Counted from the first letter of the stretch, positions 23,121 to 36,461 are shown. The stretch is 64,000 nt of DNA from Papilionanthe hookeriana x Papilionanthe teres (GCA_022702705.1 CM040430.1:69577982-69641981), one strand, 5' to 3'. Numbers and translations are program-made. Notes: a model not told the origin generated them from the letters alone.

Positions 23121-23794
23121 GGATATTTCATTGACTTTGAGATGTTAAAGGTTACCTCATGATCATTTACTCTCATAGTCAATTCTCCTTTTTGAACATC
23201 TATCATGGCTCTTCCTGTAGCTAGGAATGGTCTTCCTAAAATAATTGGTATTTCTTTGTCTTCTTCCATATCTGAAATGATAAAGTCCACAGGAAAGATA
23301 AACTTATCAACCTTGACCAGAACATCTTCTACAACTCGTTTAGGATGTGTAATAGATAGATCAGCTAACTGTAGAGTTACAGAAGTTGGTGCAATCTCTC
23401 ATATTCCTAACCTTTTAAAAGTCGATAAAGGCAACAAATTTATGCTAGCCCCCAAACCACATAATGCTCGCCCATAAAATTTTTCACCAATAGCATACGG
23501 GATAGTGAAACTACCAAGATCTTTAACTTTTTCGGGAAGCTTTCTCTAAATTATAGTACTACACTCTTCAGTGTGTGCAACAGTCTCATTATCTAGTAAC
23601 TTCCTCTTTTTGTTGAGTATATCCTTCATAAATTTAACATAATCAGGCATTTGTTCCAAAGCTTCAATAGAAGGAATATTTATTAACAATTTTTCAAAAT
23701 GTCTAAGAATTAGCAAATAATTTTCCTTTATCTTATTGCTTTAGTCTTTGAGGAAATGGTGGTAGAGGTTTTTCAACAGTAATTTTCATAGGTT
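23121..23794 (-). pseudogene. At2 aspartic protease, catalytic Asp to Gly
   Basis: IPSIEALEQMPDYVKFMKD (about 23,680-23,620) leads to the active-site segment, which reads ALCGLGASINLLP. The catalytic Asp codon is GGT (Gly) at 23,456-23,458. The fold continues with VVEDVLVKVDKFIFPVDFII and EIPIILGRPFLATGRAMIDV, ending near KSMKYPS. A broken frame precedes the active site. In the family the enzyme cuts Gag-Pol; this copy could not. Confidence 0.83.
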
Positions 23795-25276
23795 TCAGGG
23801 AAAATCAAGATATAAACTTTCGTTTTCTCCTACAGTTTCTTCTTTTTCCTTTTCAACTACAGTTTCTTTTTGAACTCTTGCTTCCAACTCTTTTCCACTT
23901 CTCAATTGAATAGCCTTAATTTGTTCTTTTCCTTGATCTTTAGGATTTACTTCAACATTGCTAGGTAAAGTTCCAACAGGTCTATTGCTTAGTGCAGTAA
24001 CAATTTGCCCCAATTAGTTTTCTATGTTTTTAATAGTAGCTCCTTGACTTTGTAATTAATTACCCATATTTAAAACTAATTCTTCCATAGATAACTTCTT
24101 CTCCTTAAATTGTAAATTATTATAAAAACCTGGTGGATTTAAAGGTCTATAATTAGAATTACCCTGGTTGTTTATATTTCCTAATGGGTTTACAGGATTG
24201 TTCCCCCCAGTGAGGATTAACAGGATTTGCATTACCTTGGTTATTCAATTAAAGTTTGAATGATTTTTCCAACCTGGATTATAATAGTTTGAATAAGGGT
24301 TATTTTATCTATTATTTATTAAATTTATAGTTTCATATGAAGATTGAGCATCTAAAATTTGTCTGAATGAATTTTCTTCTAACCCTGGAGGTGTTTGAGA
24401 ATGATTCATTCCGTATTGATCTATTTTCTTTGAAAGAGTAGCAATTTGAAAAACTATCATAGTTAAAACATCAGAATCATGAATACTGGCTACTCTCTTA
24501 GAATTTACCCTTTCAGCAGGCCATTAAAATTTATTGGTAGCCATTTCTTCTATTAACGCATAGGCTTCTTCAAAAGGTTTAGACATTAGTGATCCACCAG
24601 CAGCAGCATCAATAATAGATCTAAGTGATCCTACTAATCCATTATAAATGTTTGAATAATTAACCAATCTAGTAAAGCATGATGTGGCCATTTCCTAAGG
24701 AGTTCTTTAAATCTTTCCCAAGATTCATATATCGATTCTCCCTCATACTGACTGAAAGATGTGATATCATTTCTAAGCTTAGCAGTCTTAGATGGTGGAA
24801 AATATTTCGATAAGAATTTTGTGAAAGTTCTCCCCAAGTTCTAATAGATCCAGGTGCTAACGAATTTAACCAAGCATTAGCCTTATCCCTTAGCGAAAAA
24901 GGAAAAAGTCTAAGTCTGACAACATCATCAGACACTCTGTCGTACTTAAAAGTAGCACAAAGTTCTAAGAAACTTGCTAGATGTAAATTAGGATCTTCAT
25001 TTGAAGTTCCACCAAATTGATTGTTTTGTACCATTTGGATAATTGCAGGTTTAAGCTCAAATGAATTAGCAGCTACATCAGGAATAGTTAAGTGAATTTC
25101 ATCTAATGTAGGGTTAGCGTACTAGATTGATGTTCATTTTCTATTCTTTTGTTGTTTACGTTATTTTCCATTGTTTCAGAATTTATAGGTTCTTTTCTTG
25201 GTTTTCTAATTCTCCTAACAGTGCGTTCGAATTCCGAATCGTAGGGTATAAGATTTTCAGAACCAAATTTACGCAT
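23795..25276 (-). pseudogene. At2 gag
   Basis: The start is the ATG at 25,276 (MRKFGSENLIPYDSEFERTV), the same start context as At1 and At4. The Retrotrans_gag core spans 25,034-24,634 in two frames (NQFGGTSNEDPNLHLASFLE, then TKFLSKYFPPSKTAKLRNDI, ESWERFKELLRKWPHHALLD), with a shift near 24,830. NPYSNYYNPGWKNHSNFN lies near 24,290. A charged linker follows with PSNVEVNPKDQGKEQIKAIQ (near 23,950). Several stops are present. Confidence 0.85.
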
Positions 25277-25381
25277 ACAATCGAAATCAGTACAGAACAA
25301 AATAGTTAACTAAATAAGTTGCAATTCTATTAAAAGTTTTCTAACAATCCTAAATCGTCCGTTACTCTAATTATGTTATAT

Positions 25382-25399
25382 TCCCCGGCAACGGCACCA
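25382..25399 (-). promoter_or_regulatory. At2 primer-binding site (tRNA-Asp type)
   Basis: The plus strand reads TCCCCGGCAACGGCACCA, one G-to-A difference from the plant tRNA-Asp 3' end. It is 11 bp from the LTR edge, slightly further than in At3-At5. Confidence 0.88.
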
Positions 25400-25410
25400 A
25401 ATTAAAAGGG

Positions 25411-27158
25411 TGTTTCTGCACACAAGCATAAACTCCACGCGGCTGACACTTAGTGTAATTTTAATTCTTGTAGTAACAAGTATATAATATATTCTTTTAA
25501 TCGCAGGGTTACCCTTTAATGCAAGTATACGTATGGCTTAAGTAATACAGGGCTCTAGTGGAGTCCTGGATATTGATCCCACGGGGAATATTTTAGAGGC
25601 TACAGACTAGGATTATAGAAATCAATTCATAATCACAACTAAATCGAAATTGCCTATCTGTCACTAATATGCAATCAAAAATAATATTAAGTTTTTAATT
25701 AAACTAGTTCTACTAACAGATAACTAAGTCTACTAAAGTAAAGTTCAAATATATAAGCAAGAATCTTTCTCCTTTGTTAATATATTTAAGTGAATAGATA
25801 ATTAGAATTAGTTTTAAATGGTGTTGTGCCAAATAGGAGCATACCTATTCTTTACCCTTTGGTCAAGGCATAAATAACATTGACTAATCCTATGCTTGGT
25901 TACTGAATCTGCGGCTAGGCTGGGAGGATACCGACTCTCACTTCGGAGCTCCCACATTCCCCTTGCTTGAGGGCTAACATCTACACTTCAACACCCAAAC
26001 GATAGGACCGAATTGAGGATTTTAGTCTGTCACTCTAAAATTTCCAATTCTACTCCCAATGAATATTATTTCCCTATTTATTTAAACCCTCCTTCCAAGG
26101 ACTTTGACCTCCTTGAATCTCAGATGTAATCTTAACTATAGTTGTGAAACTCAACAGATTTTAACTTTTTAATTGGCCAAATTGAAAGTAAATTAAGAAT
26201 TAAGTAAAATATTATCACAACTTCTTTTAAACTTTTATGGCACACTAATTTAAATTGTCATTGCACAAAAATATCAAAACAAGGAGAAAGACAGAACAAC
26301 TACTCAGAATTCATGGAGATCATGCAGTAAAACTTGGATTTCATATATAAAAGTAAAGTTTTACAAACTAAAGTAAATAAACACAACTTATCTTAAATTC
26401 CACCCTAAGCAAACTTTTTGAAGTTCCTCTGAATCTCTTCCTTTCTTAATAGTACGCGGAATTCTCCTTCGAAACGGCAATGCAGAAGAGATCTCTCACT
26501 TCCCTTCCACTCTTACAATCCTTTGAAGAATTCCTCTTGATATCTCTCTTTGAACTCACTATTTAACACTCACTATTAACAATGGACACTAGTGGCTCTC
26601 TAATTGAACACTAAGTATCTATTAGAAAACTCTAATAAGACTTTTTACAGACTCTTAGTGACTTGTTGAGGACTCCAAAAAGACATTTTCTTGGCCTAAA
26701 ATGGTTCTTTTTAAAGTTGTTGAAGAGTCTCCATGGGTTTTCCAAGCATCCCTTCAAAAATCATCCACATTCGACGTATTTTGTGAAAGAGCCATTGATC
26801 CCGCCGTTGGCGGCCTCGAGCTCAGCCGTCGGCGGCCTTCTATAAACACTGCTTTGAACTGGCTCTGCTGTCGGCGGCCTCGACCTCCACTGTCGGCGGT
26901 CTCCCTTGACATATATTCTGAACTCTGGGGAAAATCATGTAGTCAGTGCCATCGACCTCGCCGTCGGTGCCCTAAGTCAAATTTCCATAATTTAGCCCTT
27001 TTTGCTCCAAATTCGCTCCTTTTTGCATATTTTCGCTCAATTGTCCTTAAATCTTCATACCTGCAGAAAAACACCAAAATAAACCTTCTTTAAAGTGCAA
27101 TATCATCAAAATCAGTATAAAATAGGCATGAAATTCTTAACATTTTTTCCTTGGGTCA
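25411..27158 (-). repeat. At2 5' LTR
   Basis: It begins TGTTTCTGCACA and ends CCTTGGGTCA, aligned throughout with 13,183-14,927. It holds the GTATACGTATGG box near 25,528, GCTGGGAGGATACCGACTCT near 25,918, the GC module at 26,785-26,975, the purine stretch at about 26,990-27,050 and the LTR-start box at about 27,061-27,111. The DNA to the right is Tat-type coding sequence. Confidence 0.9.
26785..26975 (-). repeat. At2 GC-rich module in 5' LTR
   Basis: It has the same series of GCCGACGGCG, GGTCGAGGCC and CTCGAGGCCGCC words as the 3' LTR copy. On the minus strand it also contains ATGATTTTCCCCAGAG, the spacer that links it to the two internal modules. Confidence 0.8.
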
Positions 27159-28153
27159 ACAGAGGAAAGACAAAGCTCCTATGGGAGGAGTGACTAACGG
27201 CCCCATTTTAACCAACGCCATTCACATTGTAGGGTACATGCCCGCAATTTTTGAAGGATGGGAGCAACCCAGGAAGGTGAACTAGAAAAGACAGCATACA
27301 GGGGAGCTTTGTGTCATCACCTTTGCTCCGAAGCCCAAGAACTTTCAACTTTTTTTTTAATGAGGATCCACCCTAAAAGGGAAATCTATATGATGATGTT
27401 AATTTAAGAACTGCTGAAATAAACAATTATTAAGTAGGGTATTTAATTTAAATAGGTAGCTATATGAATATACTGTTTGATAAGGTGTTCGATAAGTTAA
27501 GCGTCACCTCCGATCGTATGAATGCACCAGCCAGTCCGCTCTGTGGATTCTCGAGAGAGAGGAAGGAAGGACCAGGAGTGATTGAGATCCTAGTAAGTTG
27601 GGAGGAGAAGAAGAAACAATCCACCCTTACTTGAGATTTTCTTGTGATGGATTCATCCCCAATCAATGCCATCTTTGGTTGACTGCTACTGAAGAAGTTA
27701 GGTGAGGTTATCACTACTTACCACATCAACGTGAAGTTTCCTGGACCTAGAGTAGTCTTGCGTATACAATTTAAGGGCCATAAGCAACATGGAACAAGAT
27801 CCCCTAGATATCCAGAACACAAGGGAGGGTTGCCTCGAGACCAATGAAGCCACTAGCCAAGTCCCACCGATTGAGGTAAATCTAGCTAGATGTTTTCTAA
27901 CTAGCGAAGCTTTTGATGCATGTCACAAAGAGTTGCTGGTCCAAGCCATCTGAGAGAACCAAGACAGTTTTGCATGGATGGCCACTGAATTGCCATGGGT
28001 GCTTGTCGATGTTGCATGCCATGGGCTGAAGGTTGACCCGTCAACTTGACCCATAAAGAAAAAAATCTGGAGCTTGACAATGACACTAATAGGACTTATC
28101 TGAGAAGAAGCAAAACCTGGAGGAGGTTGGGTACTTTTGGAAAGTGCAATACC
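27159..28153 (+). pseudogene. Tat/Ogre-type retrotransposon protease and RT start (fragment 1)
   Basis: Plus-strand translation in broken frames gives a protease segment NILFDKVFDKLSVTSDRM (near 27,470-27,520), then SPLCGFS. Further on are SPINAIFG and ITTYHINVKFPGP (27,655-27,750), matching the 'YNAILGRP ... STYH..VKFPT' landmark of Tat-lineage elements. Near 27,960 comes an RT-entry segment DSFAWMATELPW ... CHGLKVDPS. Several stops are present. The sequence halts at the ATACC target duplication and resumes at 36,648. Confidence 0.72.
28149..28153 (+). repeat. Target-site duplication ATACC, left copy
   Basis: ATACC directly precedes the LTR start TGATGC; the right copy is at 36,648-36,652. 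The two sides belong to one Tat-type RT, which confirms a true insertion. Confidence 0.85.
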
Positions 28154-29249
28154 TGATGCGGCGGACTTTATATTGCAAGAACTTATGAACTCAAATTTAT
28201 ATATTTATAATGATTTTGTAAAGTCCAAACATTCACCGCAAGTATACGTATCGTATCAAGTAAAACAGGGCTCAAATGGAGTCCTTGATATCGATTCTAC
28301 AGGGAAGCGAGGTAAATCACACTATTGATAATTTAATACTGAATTCCAATACTTAAATTATGATTAAAGTTTCATGTTTACTTCTACTACCAAGATGCAA
28401 AAAATAATAACAATTAAACAAATTACAATTACTTCTATATCTTTAAAACAGAATTAAATATCACGCACACAATAAACTATATATATTTGAAAGGTTTTGA
28501 TATATAAGAAAAGTATCTTTCCTCTTGCAATGAGAGTATGATGTGTGGATGATATGAAATGATTATCTAATGGTATTGTGCCAAATAGGAACATAATTGA
28601 TTCTTTACCCTTAAAAGAGTACCCCCTCTTCTAAGCAAGAAAAGAACATTAACATATCCTAAGTTTAGTTACTAAATCTAAGGCTAGGCTGGGAGGATAC
28701 CGGCTGCCACTACGGAACTACCACTCACCCTTTACCTAAAGGCTAACCTTCGAGTTTAGTTACTAATCTTAGGAACAAATTGGGGATCTAAGCCTGTCAC
28801 CCTGAAACATCCAATTTGAAGTCCATCAAAACACATTTCCCTATTTATTTGCACTCAATTCTCATGAACTACGCAATTCATCCATGGAAATTGAATGGGT
28901 TTTCATTGTTGTTGTAAGACATTAATTCCTTTCAGAGTTAATGTTCCACAACGTATTTTAACAATCCAATTGGCCAAATTAAAAAGTAAATTAAGTTCTA
29001 AATGAAAAACCATCACAATTTCTTTAATACTTTAAAAACACTTCAAATCCACATCAACACATCATCACATCTCTATGCAAGAAGAAAGACAAAGGAGACT
29101 ACTCAAAATTCATAGAGAAGACACAATAAAACATGGATTTTATATATAAAAGAAATGTCATAAAAACCACAAAAGAAAATACAACTTATCTCTTTTTCTT
29201 CCTCAATGCAATTCCCTTGAAGTTCCTTTGAATCCTTTTCTATCTTCTT

Positions 29250-32200
29250 ATTGACCTCATTTTTTATGAGGTCTTTTATTTCCTCTTAGTGTTTAGGTTC
29301 TAACCATAGGACTTCTCCTTGACTATCCTAGAAGACTAGAAATGGAACCCACCTTTTAGAAATTCAAACCAAATATTGACTCTCTTTGTAATCTTACACG
29401 GATGGTCATCAACCTCCAAACCACTTGGAAGGATAGGACCAATATGCAAGAAGACAAGGATGAGTTCCTATAAGATGCTCAGGCCTTAGGACAGCCCTGG
29501 GTGGCCTGGTCTTGGTGAGGACTAGCTTGCACACACTGCACTCCTACACACATCCTAAACCCTGAACCATCTTCACCCAATCTTGACTCCTGATTCATTA
29601 GAGCACTCATATGGATGGATCCAAACCCCTAGCCCTTGGCTAAGAGGGTTAGGAACAACCTCTGAGATGTTTGAAATGAACACTACCATTGGTCCATGGC
29701 TCAACATAAAACATTTCACTCCAATCAATCTTAACCAAAATTCCAATTTCTCAAAATTTCTGGTTTTGACATTGGGTCCTTAAGCCTACCTAAAATTACC
29801 TAAATTGCCCCTTCAACCATCAAACTCTCCAAAATTTCTAAAAAATTACCCAAAATTCCCAAAATTCCTAAAAATCATTTTAAAACAATTCCCACCTCTT
29901 AAATCCACCAAAATATCCTAATACCCTCAAAATAACCTTCAAAATAGCCTAAAATACCCTTTTTGCCCAAAATTCCAGAAAATTCCAAAAATTCCCAATT
30001 TCATTTTTTTGAACTACACCATAAGCCAATTTTGCCAAAATAACCCACTTTCAACCCAAAATCCTAAGTTGGCTAATTTAACCCATAAGGACCACATGTC
30101 AAACCAAATCAACCCATTTAACCCTAATTTTGCCCAATTTCAATTCTAAACTTTAATTCAACATCCCCAATACCAATCTAAACCAAATCCAAGCCCAAAT
30201 TGATTCACATTTGAGTTCAATTCCATTTGAAATCCAAAATCTCCGATTTTGCCAATTTAATCCAAAATTCCCCATTTAACCTAATGTCAACCATTTTCCC
30301 CCAAATTTCAATCCTAAACCTTCCATGGCACTCCTATGAAACCCATGCAACATTCAATTATCCCAATTTGAAACCAAGCTGAGCCTAAACCCATTTGAAA
30401 ACCAAGAACACACATTTTAACCCAAATTGAACACATGTCCTAAATCTACCCAATTGATTGGCCTAATCCTAAAATTTCCTCACAATTGATATTGGGAACT
30501 CTTCAATACATTCCCCTAAACCATTTGAAACATCAATTGGGTCTAAACCCTACCTTAAGCCAACTTCGACCCAAGTTGACCCAACCTTACCCAAATTAAC
30601 CAAAATTTCAAAATCCACCAAATTGACCTCTCAATTGAACTCAAAACCATTCCATGTATTCATGAAAATTCTTCATGGAAATCATTTACACAATGTTGCT
30701 CAAGACATTTGGACCTAAATAAAACCCAAACTCAAGCTAACCCAAGTTGAACCCAAACCAAACCATGTGCACACATGAGCCAAATTGAACCTAACCAAAC
30801 CAAATTTGACCAAACGAACCTCTTGGCAACCAACCCTAGGCCTCCTAGGGTGAGTTTAACCTGACCCAACCCATGCCCCATGAGCCATGGACCAATGGTC
30901 CACCACTTAGGACCATTAGGTTTAGCTATTTGCTAAAGGCTAAGTCCCATCCTCCAACTCTCCTTAAGCAACCTCCTCAGCCCAATTAATGCAGCTAAAC
31001 CTCTCCTCCAATCCTCCTCAGCCTGCCCAGCTGCCTGACTGTCCTTGCCAGCCACCCCAGCAGCCCGAACAGCCATGCCCGAGCACCCCCTTGTCCTTTC
31101 AATTTCAAAATTGAACCTTGGCAGTGTTCCATCTCCTCTCTAGCCACCTTGCCTGCTCAGCCCTTGCCCTAAGCAGCCTAAAACACTCATTGCCTGGCAC
31201 TAAGCTCCCCCAGTCAGCCATGGTTATAAAATCCTCACCATTCGGCCTTGCACCAGGTGCTGAAAATTTCCTCACAGAACTCCCCAAAATTGCTCCCAGA
31301 CCTTCTCCTAGCCCAGAGAAGAAGAGCCCCACTGTCCTCCTGCCCTAATCCCCACTGATTGAGCTCAATTTTGGAGTTCAATTTTAGGCCAGAAATTAAG
31401 ACACCCTCTGAAACTCCACAGAAACCAAATTAAACCTTCCCACACCTTCACCAGAGGTAGAGAAAGAGTTCCCCAGTGAAAGCCCCCTCACCAGGCCAGC
31501 CATTTGTTCTATCAACCAAAGCTCCAAATCGAGCTTGGACAAAGTCATACCTAGGCTGCTCACCAGGACCAGAGGCTCAATCTGTAGGCTTCTAGGACTC
31601 CAACGAACGTGTCGAGCACACCCTATCAAGGCTTCACCTCTTGGAGCAAGGTATGTAGACTTCTCTTGCTCTCGAGCTTCCAGCGATTCTCCATTTTATT
31701 CAACTTAATCTCAATGCATGTTAGATGTATAGATGTGCTCGTCTAGGCTAGATGCGTTGATCGAGACCAACCACGCTTAATTTGGTTGAGTCTAGAGTGA
31801 GATTTTAAGGTTTTAGGGTGGACGGCTCTCGGGTTGAACCAGACGGAGATGATGACCAGAGACCGTTCCATCGAGCATGTATCGAATGGACGACGGAGAT
31901 GGAGTCGAACGGAACTGCGGAATGGAAAGTGTGCGCTGACTCAGATGGCAGCGCCAAATCAAATCGCACCGTGTGGGACTTCAGATCTGCCTAGGATTAG
32001 GTGGCGCCGCGTCAGATAAGTAGAAAATTAAGGCTTTTCTGATTTATTTAAATACCCTGAAACTTTAAAAATGCATAACTTTGCATAGAAAAATCATAAA
32101 AATAAACTAAAAATACTCTCTTGCTCAGTGAACAGAGGAGAATAATGTGAAACAATAATTAAGTTATTTTGTTGAGTCTGTACTTTTTAATTAATATAAA

Positions 32201-35200
32201 GTTGTTCTGAATGTTTTAACTCTCCATTAGCATGCATAATTTACCATGGCATGAGACCATAGGGCTTTTATAACCTCTGATCTTGGGAACATTCCCTGAA
32301 TTTTTCAAGGCCAGAGGTTATGTCTATGACAAGTTATCTATTTTCTAAGTTCAAATTCATTTTGTGTAAAATTAATTATGAAAATTAGCAGGTTGATCAT
32401 AAAAATCTAGAAAAATTAGGAAAAGTATATATGGACCAGAGGACCCTAGAAAAATTTTAACTTGGCTTAATTCACTTAAACAAACTCTAATTTGGCTAAA
32501 ACCCCAAAATGGAAATTAAATTAATTTGAAACAACCACATATCAAAATTACATGAAATTAACTCTCCACTAAACTTTAGGGTTAGGGGAATCCCACATAA
32601 AAATTTCAAGCCAATTGGAAGTGATTTAACCCACTAAATGGATTATTCAAGTTACATGGCCACTTTTGAAATTAAAAAATTTATAAAACATAAAATACAT
32701 TTTAAAAATTTACCAAATTGGTTTTGAGGCCTCTCTAATATCAGAGGAACCTAAGAAAATTAAAATTGGAATTTTTCTAAAATTATCATTTTTAACCTAA
32801 TTTTGAATATTTTAATAATTAAAAAATTATAAAAATCATAAAAATATTAAAATTCATAAAAATGTCATATTTGGTCCCCTAATCACTTAGGAACCAACCA
32901 AAAATTTTTCCCAAGTCTCTAAGTAAAGATATTGAATTTTAAAGGCTTAGGGTAATTTTTAATACTAAAAAAATGGATTTTCCAACCCTTTCACTAAAAT
33001 AATTCTAAAAATTCAAATAAAAATTAAAAAAAAAATAAAACTTGTTTCTTTAAGTTCTCTAATCTTAGAGGGATTTAAGAAAAATATAAAACTTAATTTT
33101 TAACTTTAATTTTATTTTATAATTAATTAATACCCCAAAACTTAAAATAATTATAATAAATAACACATAATTCAAAAAATCACCAAAATTGGTCCACACG
33201 GTCCTCTAGTCAGTAGGAACTTCCCATAATTTTTCTAAGGATAGAAACTTTATCTTGGTCATGTTGTTGAATTTTCATTGAAAATCCCTATTTTTTCACT
33301 AAAATAATTATATAAATTAAATTAAAAATTGAAAAATCACATTCTCTCCTCTAATGTCTTAATTGATATGTGGGTGAAGTGACATAAAAATTGCAACTTC
33401 ATTTGAGCTTAATTTAATGAATTATGAGATGAATGAGCTTAAGAGGGAATTAGGGTAATTAAAAGGCTTTAACCTTAATTAATATTTAGGCTTAACCAAA
33501 AGGAAGGGTAAAAATTTGATCTTAATTTTTCATTTGGATGATTGAAATTTAGGGAGTTAAGGGATAGAAACCCATTAATCACCTTGAATATTAAAAAAAA
33601 CCTTAATTAATTAAATTATTAAAACTTTGGGAGTTAATTAAGAAATGAGTTATTAAAGGTTAAGGGATTTTGACCCAGGAAGATTCTAATACTTTGAAAT
33701 TTAATCCCTAATCAATTAATTGATCAAACATCACCTAATTTTTACTAATGAATCCATAAAAAAATGATTTTGGAAACTAAAAAAAAGGAATAATCTTGAA
33801 ATTTTATAATTAAATTAAAAGCTTAAAATACTTAAGTTAATGTGAAGTGATTTAAAATCAAATTAAGATGACTTAAGATATTAAAATCAATTTGAAATCA
33901 CCAAAAACTAAGATCAAAACAAAAATTGAAATATTAAGGTCAATTTAAAACAATTCATATTCAAGATATTAAAATTAAACCAATTAAAAATTAATTCAAA
34001 ACATCACGATTAAGTTAAAAAACAAACTTAAATCATTGAAACTAAATCAAAAAAATTCAAAATACTTTCCGGCTTAAGTGACCTAAAATATTTGAAAAAT
34101 GAGCTTAAGAATTTTTATAACTAAATCATCCATTCAACTTTAACTAAGAACGGTTAAATCCTCTAATGAACTGATTTTCCCCTAAAGGCTATCACTCTTA
34201 TAATTCTTAAATAAAGCACCAAATGAAATGTCACTTTGCTCATGGATAATCAAATATCCTAGTTCACTGAGCAAGAATCAAAACTTAACTAAATTCTCGG
34301 ATGATCAATCCATCCATATGATGAAACTCATTTGAACTCAGAATAATCCCAATACTGTTGAAAAGATGTTCAGGACCCGTCCTAAGCACTTTCCCAACCT
34401 AATGGGATGTTTTAGAAGAACAATTGAACTTCATTGTTCTTTAATGAAGAAAATCATCCATAAACACACCTAAGGACTTGACTAGTTAGGATCTTGGTAG
34501 ACAACCAGAACCTTCCCTTAGCTTTACCTAGGTGTTTTCTTTTAAATATATAAATGCTCTAACAAGTATTTCAAGTGCAGCTGGAAATGACGAGAAGACC
34601 TGCCAGGTACGCTTTTATTTTATAGCAATTTATTTACCTACGATGTACTTTCTTTTATTGCGAGCTTGCATGTTAAACAACAGTGTCACCCTGCATGAAA
34701 ACTAAAAATTTTAGGATAGCGGCAAAACTGAACCAAAACTAAACTAAAAATCACGAAAAGATAAAATTCACTGCCACAACATTTCAAAATATAAAACAAT
34801 TCAAAATTTAATCACAAACAAAACAACAAAACTATAATTACAACTAAATAAAAATGTTACGTTGGATGATCGGGAATCCCTCGGATAATGTAACCCATGT
34901 GTTGCTAACGAGATTTCCCACGGTCTAAATGAAAGTGTGGAACTCATTCAGTTGAGTTTAGCAAATTTATTTGGACTAAGTGAATCCGATAAAAATAGTG
35001 GTGTTAGGATGATGGAACCATGGGATCTTAATCGATTCTACTTAATCAACTTTAAGATTTGTTTTAATTAAAACATGAAGACATCTCAAATTTTAAGATT
35101 TCTAAACCAAAACACTTCTCTCATCTCCTGATTGCCACTTTCTAAAACTAAACCTTCTGCAACGAAGAGCTTGGAGCAAGCATGGTGGGCAGCACGACAA

Positions 35201-36100
35201 TCATCAACAGCAAAACAAGCCTTCATCAGCTTAACCTCATCCTTAGTTTAAATAACCAAGCCATAGGATTTCGAGGTAGTTTGCCTAGCGCAACATAAAT
35301 CCTTAACTTGTCTTTAGACATTTACATAATCATATTATGCAAATTAATCCCTAACTAGTCTTAGGACTTCAAGGTGCCGTTTAGTACGACATAAACCCTC
35401 ACATCTTTCAGGCTATTTGTATGATCATGTCATACGAATATAAGTTGTAATTAACTAAAATTGGTCGGATTGAAACACTAAATAAACTCTCAAATTGATG
35501 CCAAACAATAGGATAGTTTGGGAAGTCACCGGAGTTCACTTCGGGTCTATGACATCCCCTACCTTTCTTCCTTTGGATTCCCAAAATAACTGTTCCAAAT
35601 TTGATCAATTGCCTATTGAAATTTTCAAAGTTCAATTCCTTGAAAACTTAAACTTTGAAATTCTTGAAAGCAAAACCACTGATCATTATCGAGAGTTTTC
35701 TTAAGTGGTTCCCGTCACTTAGGATGTAATTAACTACAGGGCTTGCCCTTATAGGGAAACTTAAGAACCCAGGTAATATAAACCCTGCTTAATTTCGTTA
35801 TACTAAGTAGGGGAAATTTGTCGGCTTATAAAAATGGTTCGCAGACCAAATGGACGTCACAAATCTATTAGTTTATTTAATCGAGCCCTATTATCAAGCA
35901 GTGTGTCTATTCCTTGGGATAGATACACGGTTTGTAATGCGGTGCTCTTATATAAACTCTTCGAGGTGTGAGATCAGTTTGACTTCATACTTCAAAATTT
36001 TTCAAAACTCAAAACTATTTTCAAAAATCAAAATGCTATTTTCCAAATTATATATATATATTTAAATTAAACACTCAACCTAAAAAATACAACGACAACA
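29250..36100. mobile_element. Unclassified non-coding insertion (about 6.85 kb)
   Basis: CTTCTT occurs at 29,244-29,249 and 36,101-36,106, and removing the insert restores continuity with the At3 LTR. The insert starts ATTGACCTCA, including a hairpin GACCTCATTTTTTATGAGGT, and ends GACGACAACA-like (AACGACAACA). No long frame, PBS, PPT or terminal repeat was found. Composition changes in blocks: A/C-rich and G-poor at about 29,780-30,850, GC-richer at about 30,840-32,030, very AT-rich at about 32,030-34,150, mixed at about 34,150-36,100. It could be a very long solo LTR, a large non-autonomous derivative, or a decayed DNA transposon. Confidence 0.55.
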
Positions 36101-36382
36101 CTTCTTTACAACACTTGATTCTCTCTTTAGAATGGAAAGGAAGAAGCAATTTCTCACTTTACTCATCCTCCTTCACTCCTTAGAGAAGAATCCCTCTCAA
36201 ATTATCACTTTTACACTCTTCTCTCCAAAGCCCAAACACTCAAAACTCACTAGACTCTCTACAATACACAAGATAGACATTAAAATTCATCCAAAACCTG
36301 TTACTTATATCTTAGGAACGAAATCCCAAGAGTTTCCATAGGCATCCCTTCAAAAAGTCGCCAAAACTCTTCACATTTGAAG

Positions 36383-36461
36383 ACCACCGACATTGGACGC
36401 CAGCGGCGCTCTATCATTGAATTAATTCTGAGTCCTCTAGAAAATGGCGCCGGCGGCACCA
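36383..36461 (-). repeat. GC-rich module in the solo LTR
   Basis: CGCCAGCGGCGCTCTATC and AATGGCGCCGGCGGCACC flank an AT-rich spacer. This wording matches At3 (46,089-46,199), as expected for the same LTR family. Confidence 0.75.

Larger units (their letters stand above)
13183..27158 (-). mobile_element. At2: complete-length Athila-type retrotransposon (about 14.0 kb)
   Basis: Two LTRs of about 1,745 and 1,748 bp flank PBS, gag, protease, RT, RNase H, integrase, envA, envB and PPT, all on the minus strand. The LTRs align end to end, with scattered differences visible by eye. Coding frames contain stops, and catalytic residues are lost in protease and integrase. No 5-bp target duplication is visible: the left flank ends TTAGG and the right flank begins ACAGA. 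Confidence 0.9.

Noticed and set aside
25382..25399. Match to a tRNA-Asp 3' end as a possible tRNA gene
   Set aside because: Only the terminal 18 bases match and no cloverleaf precedes them; it is a primer-binding site.
31105..31348. Overlapping frames of 75-76 codons on both strands in the GC-richer part of the 6.85-kb insert
   Set aside because: No recognisable domain, both strands open in the same place, no neighbouring coding signal; explained by local base composition.
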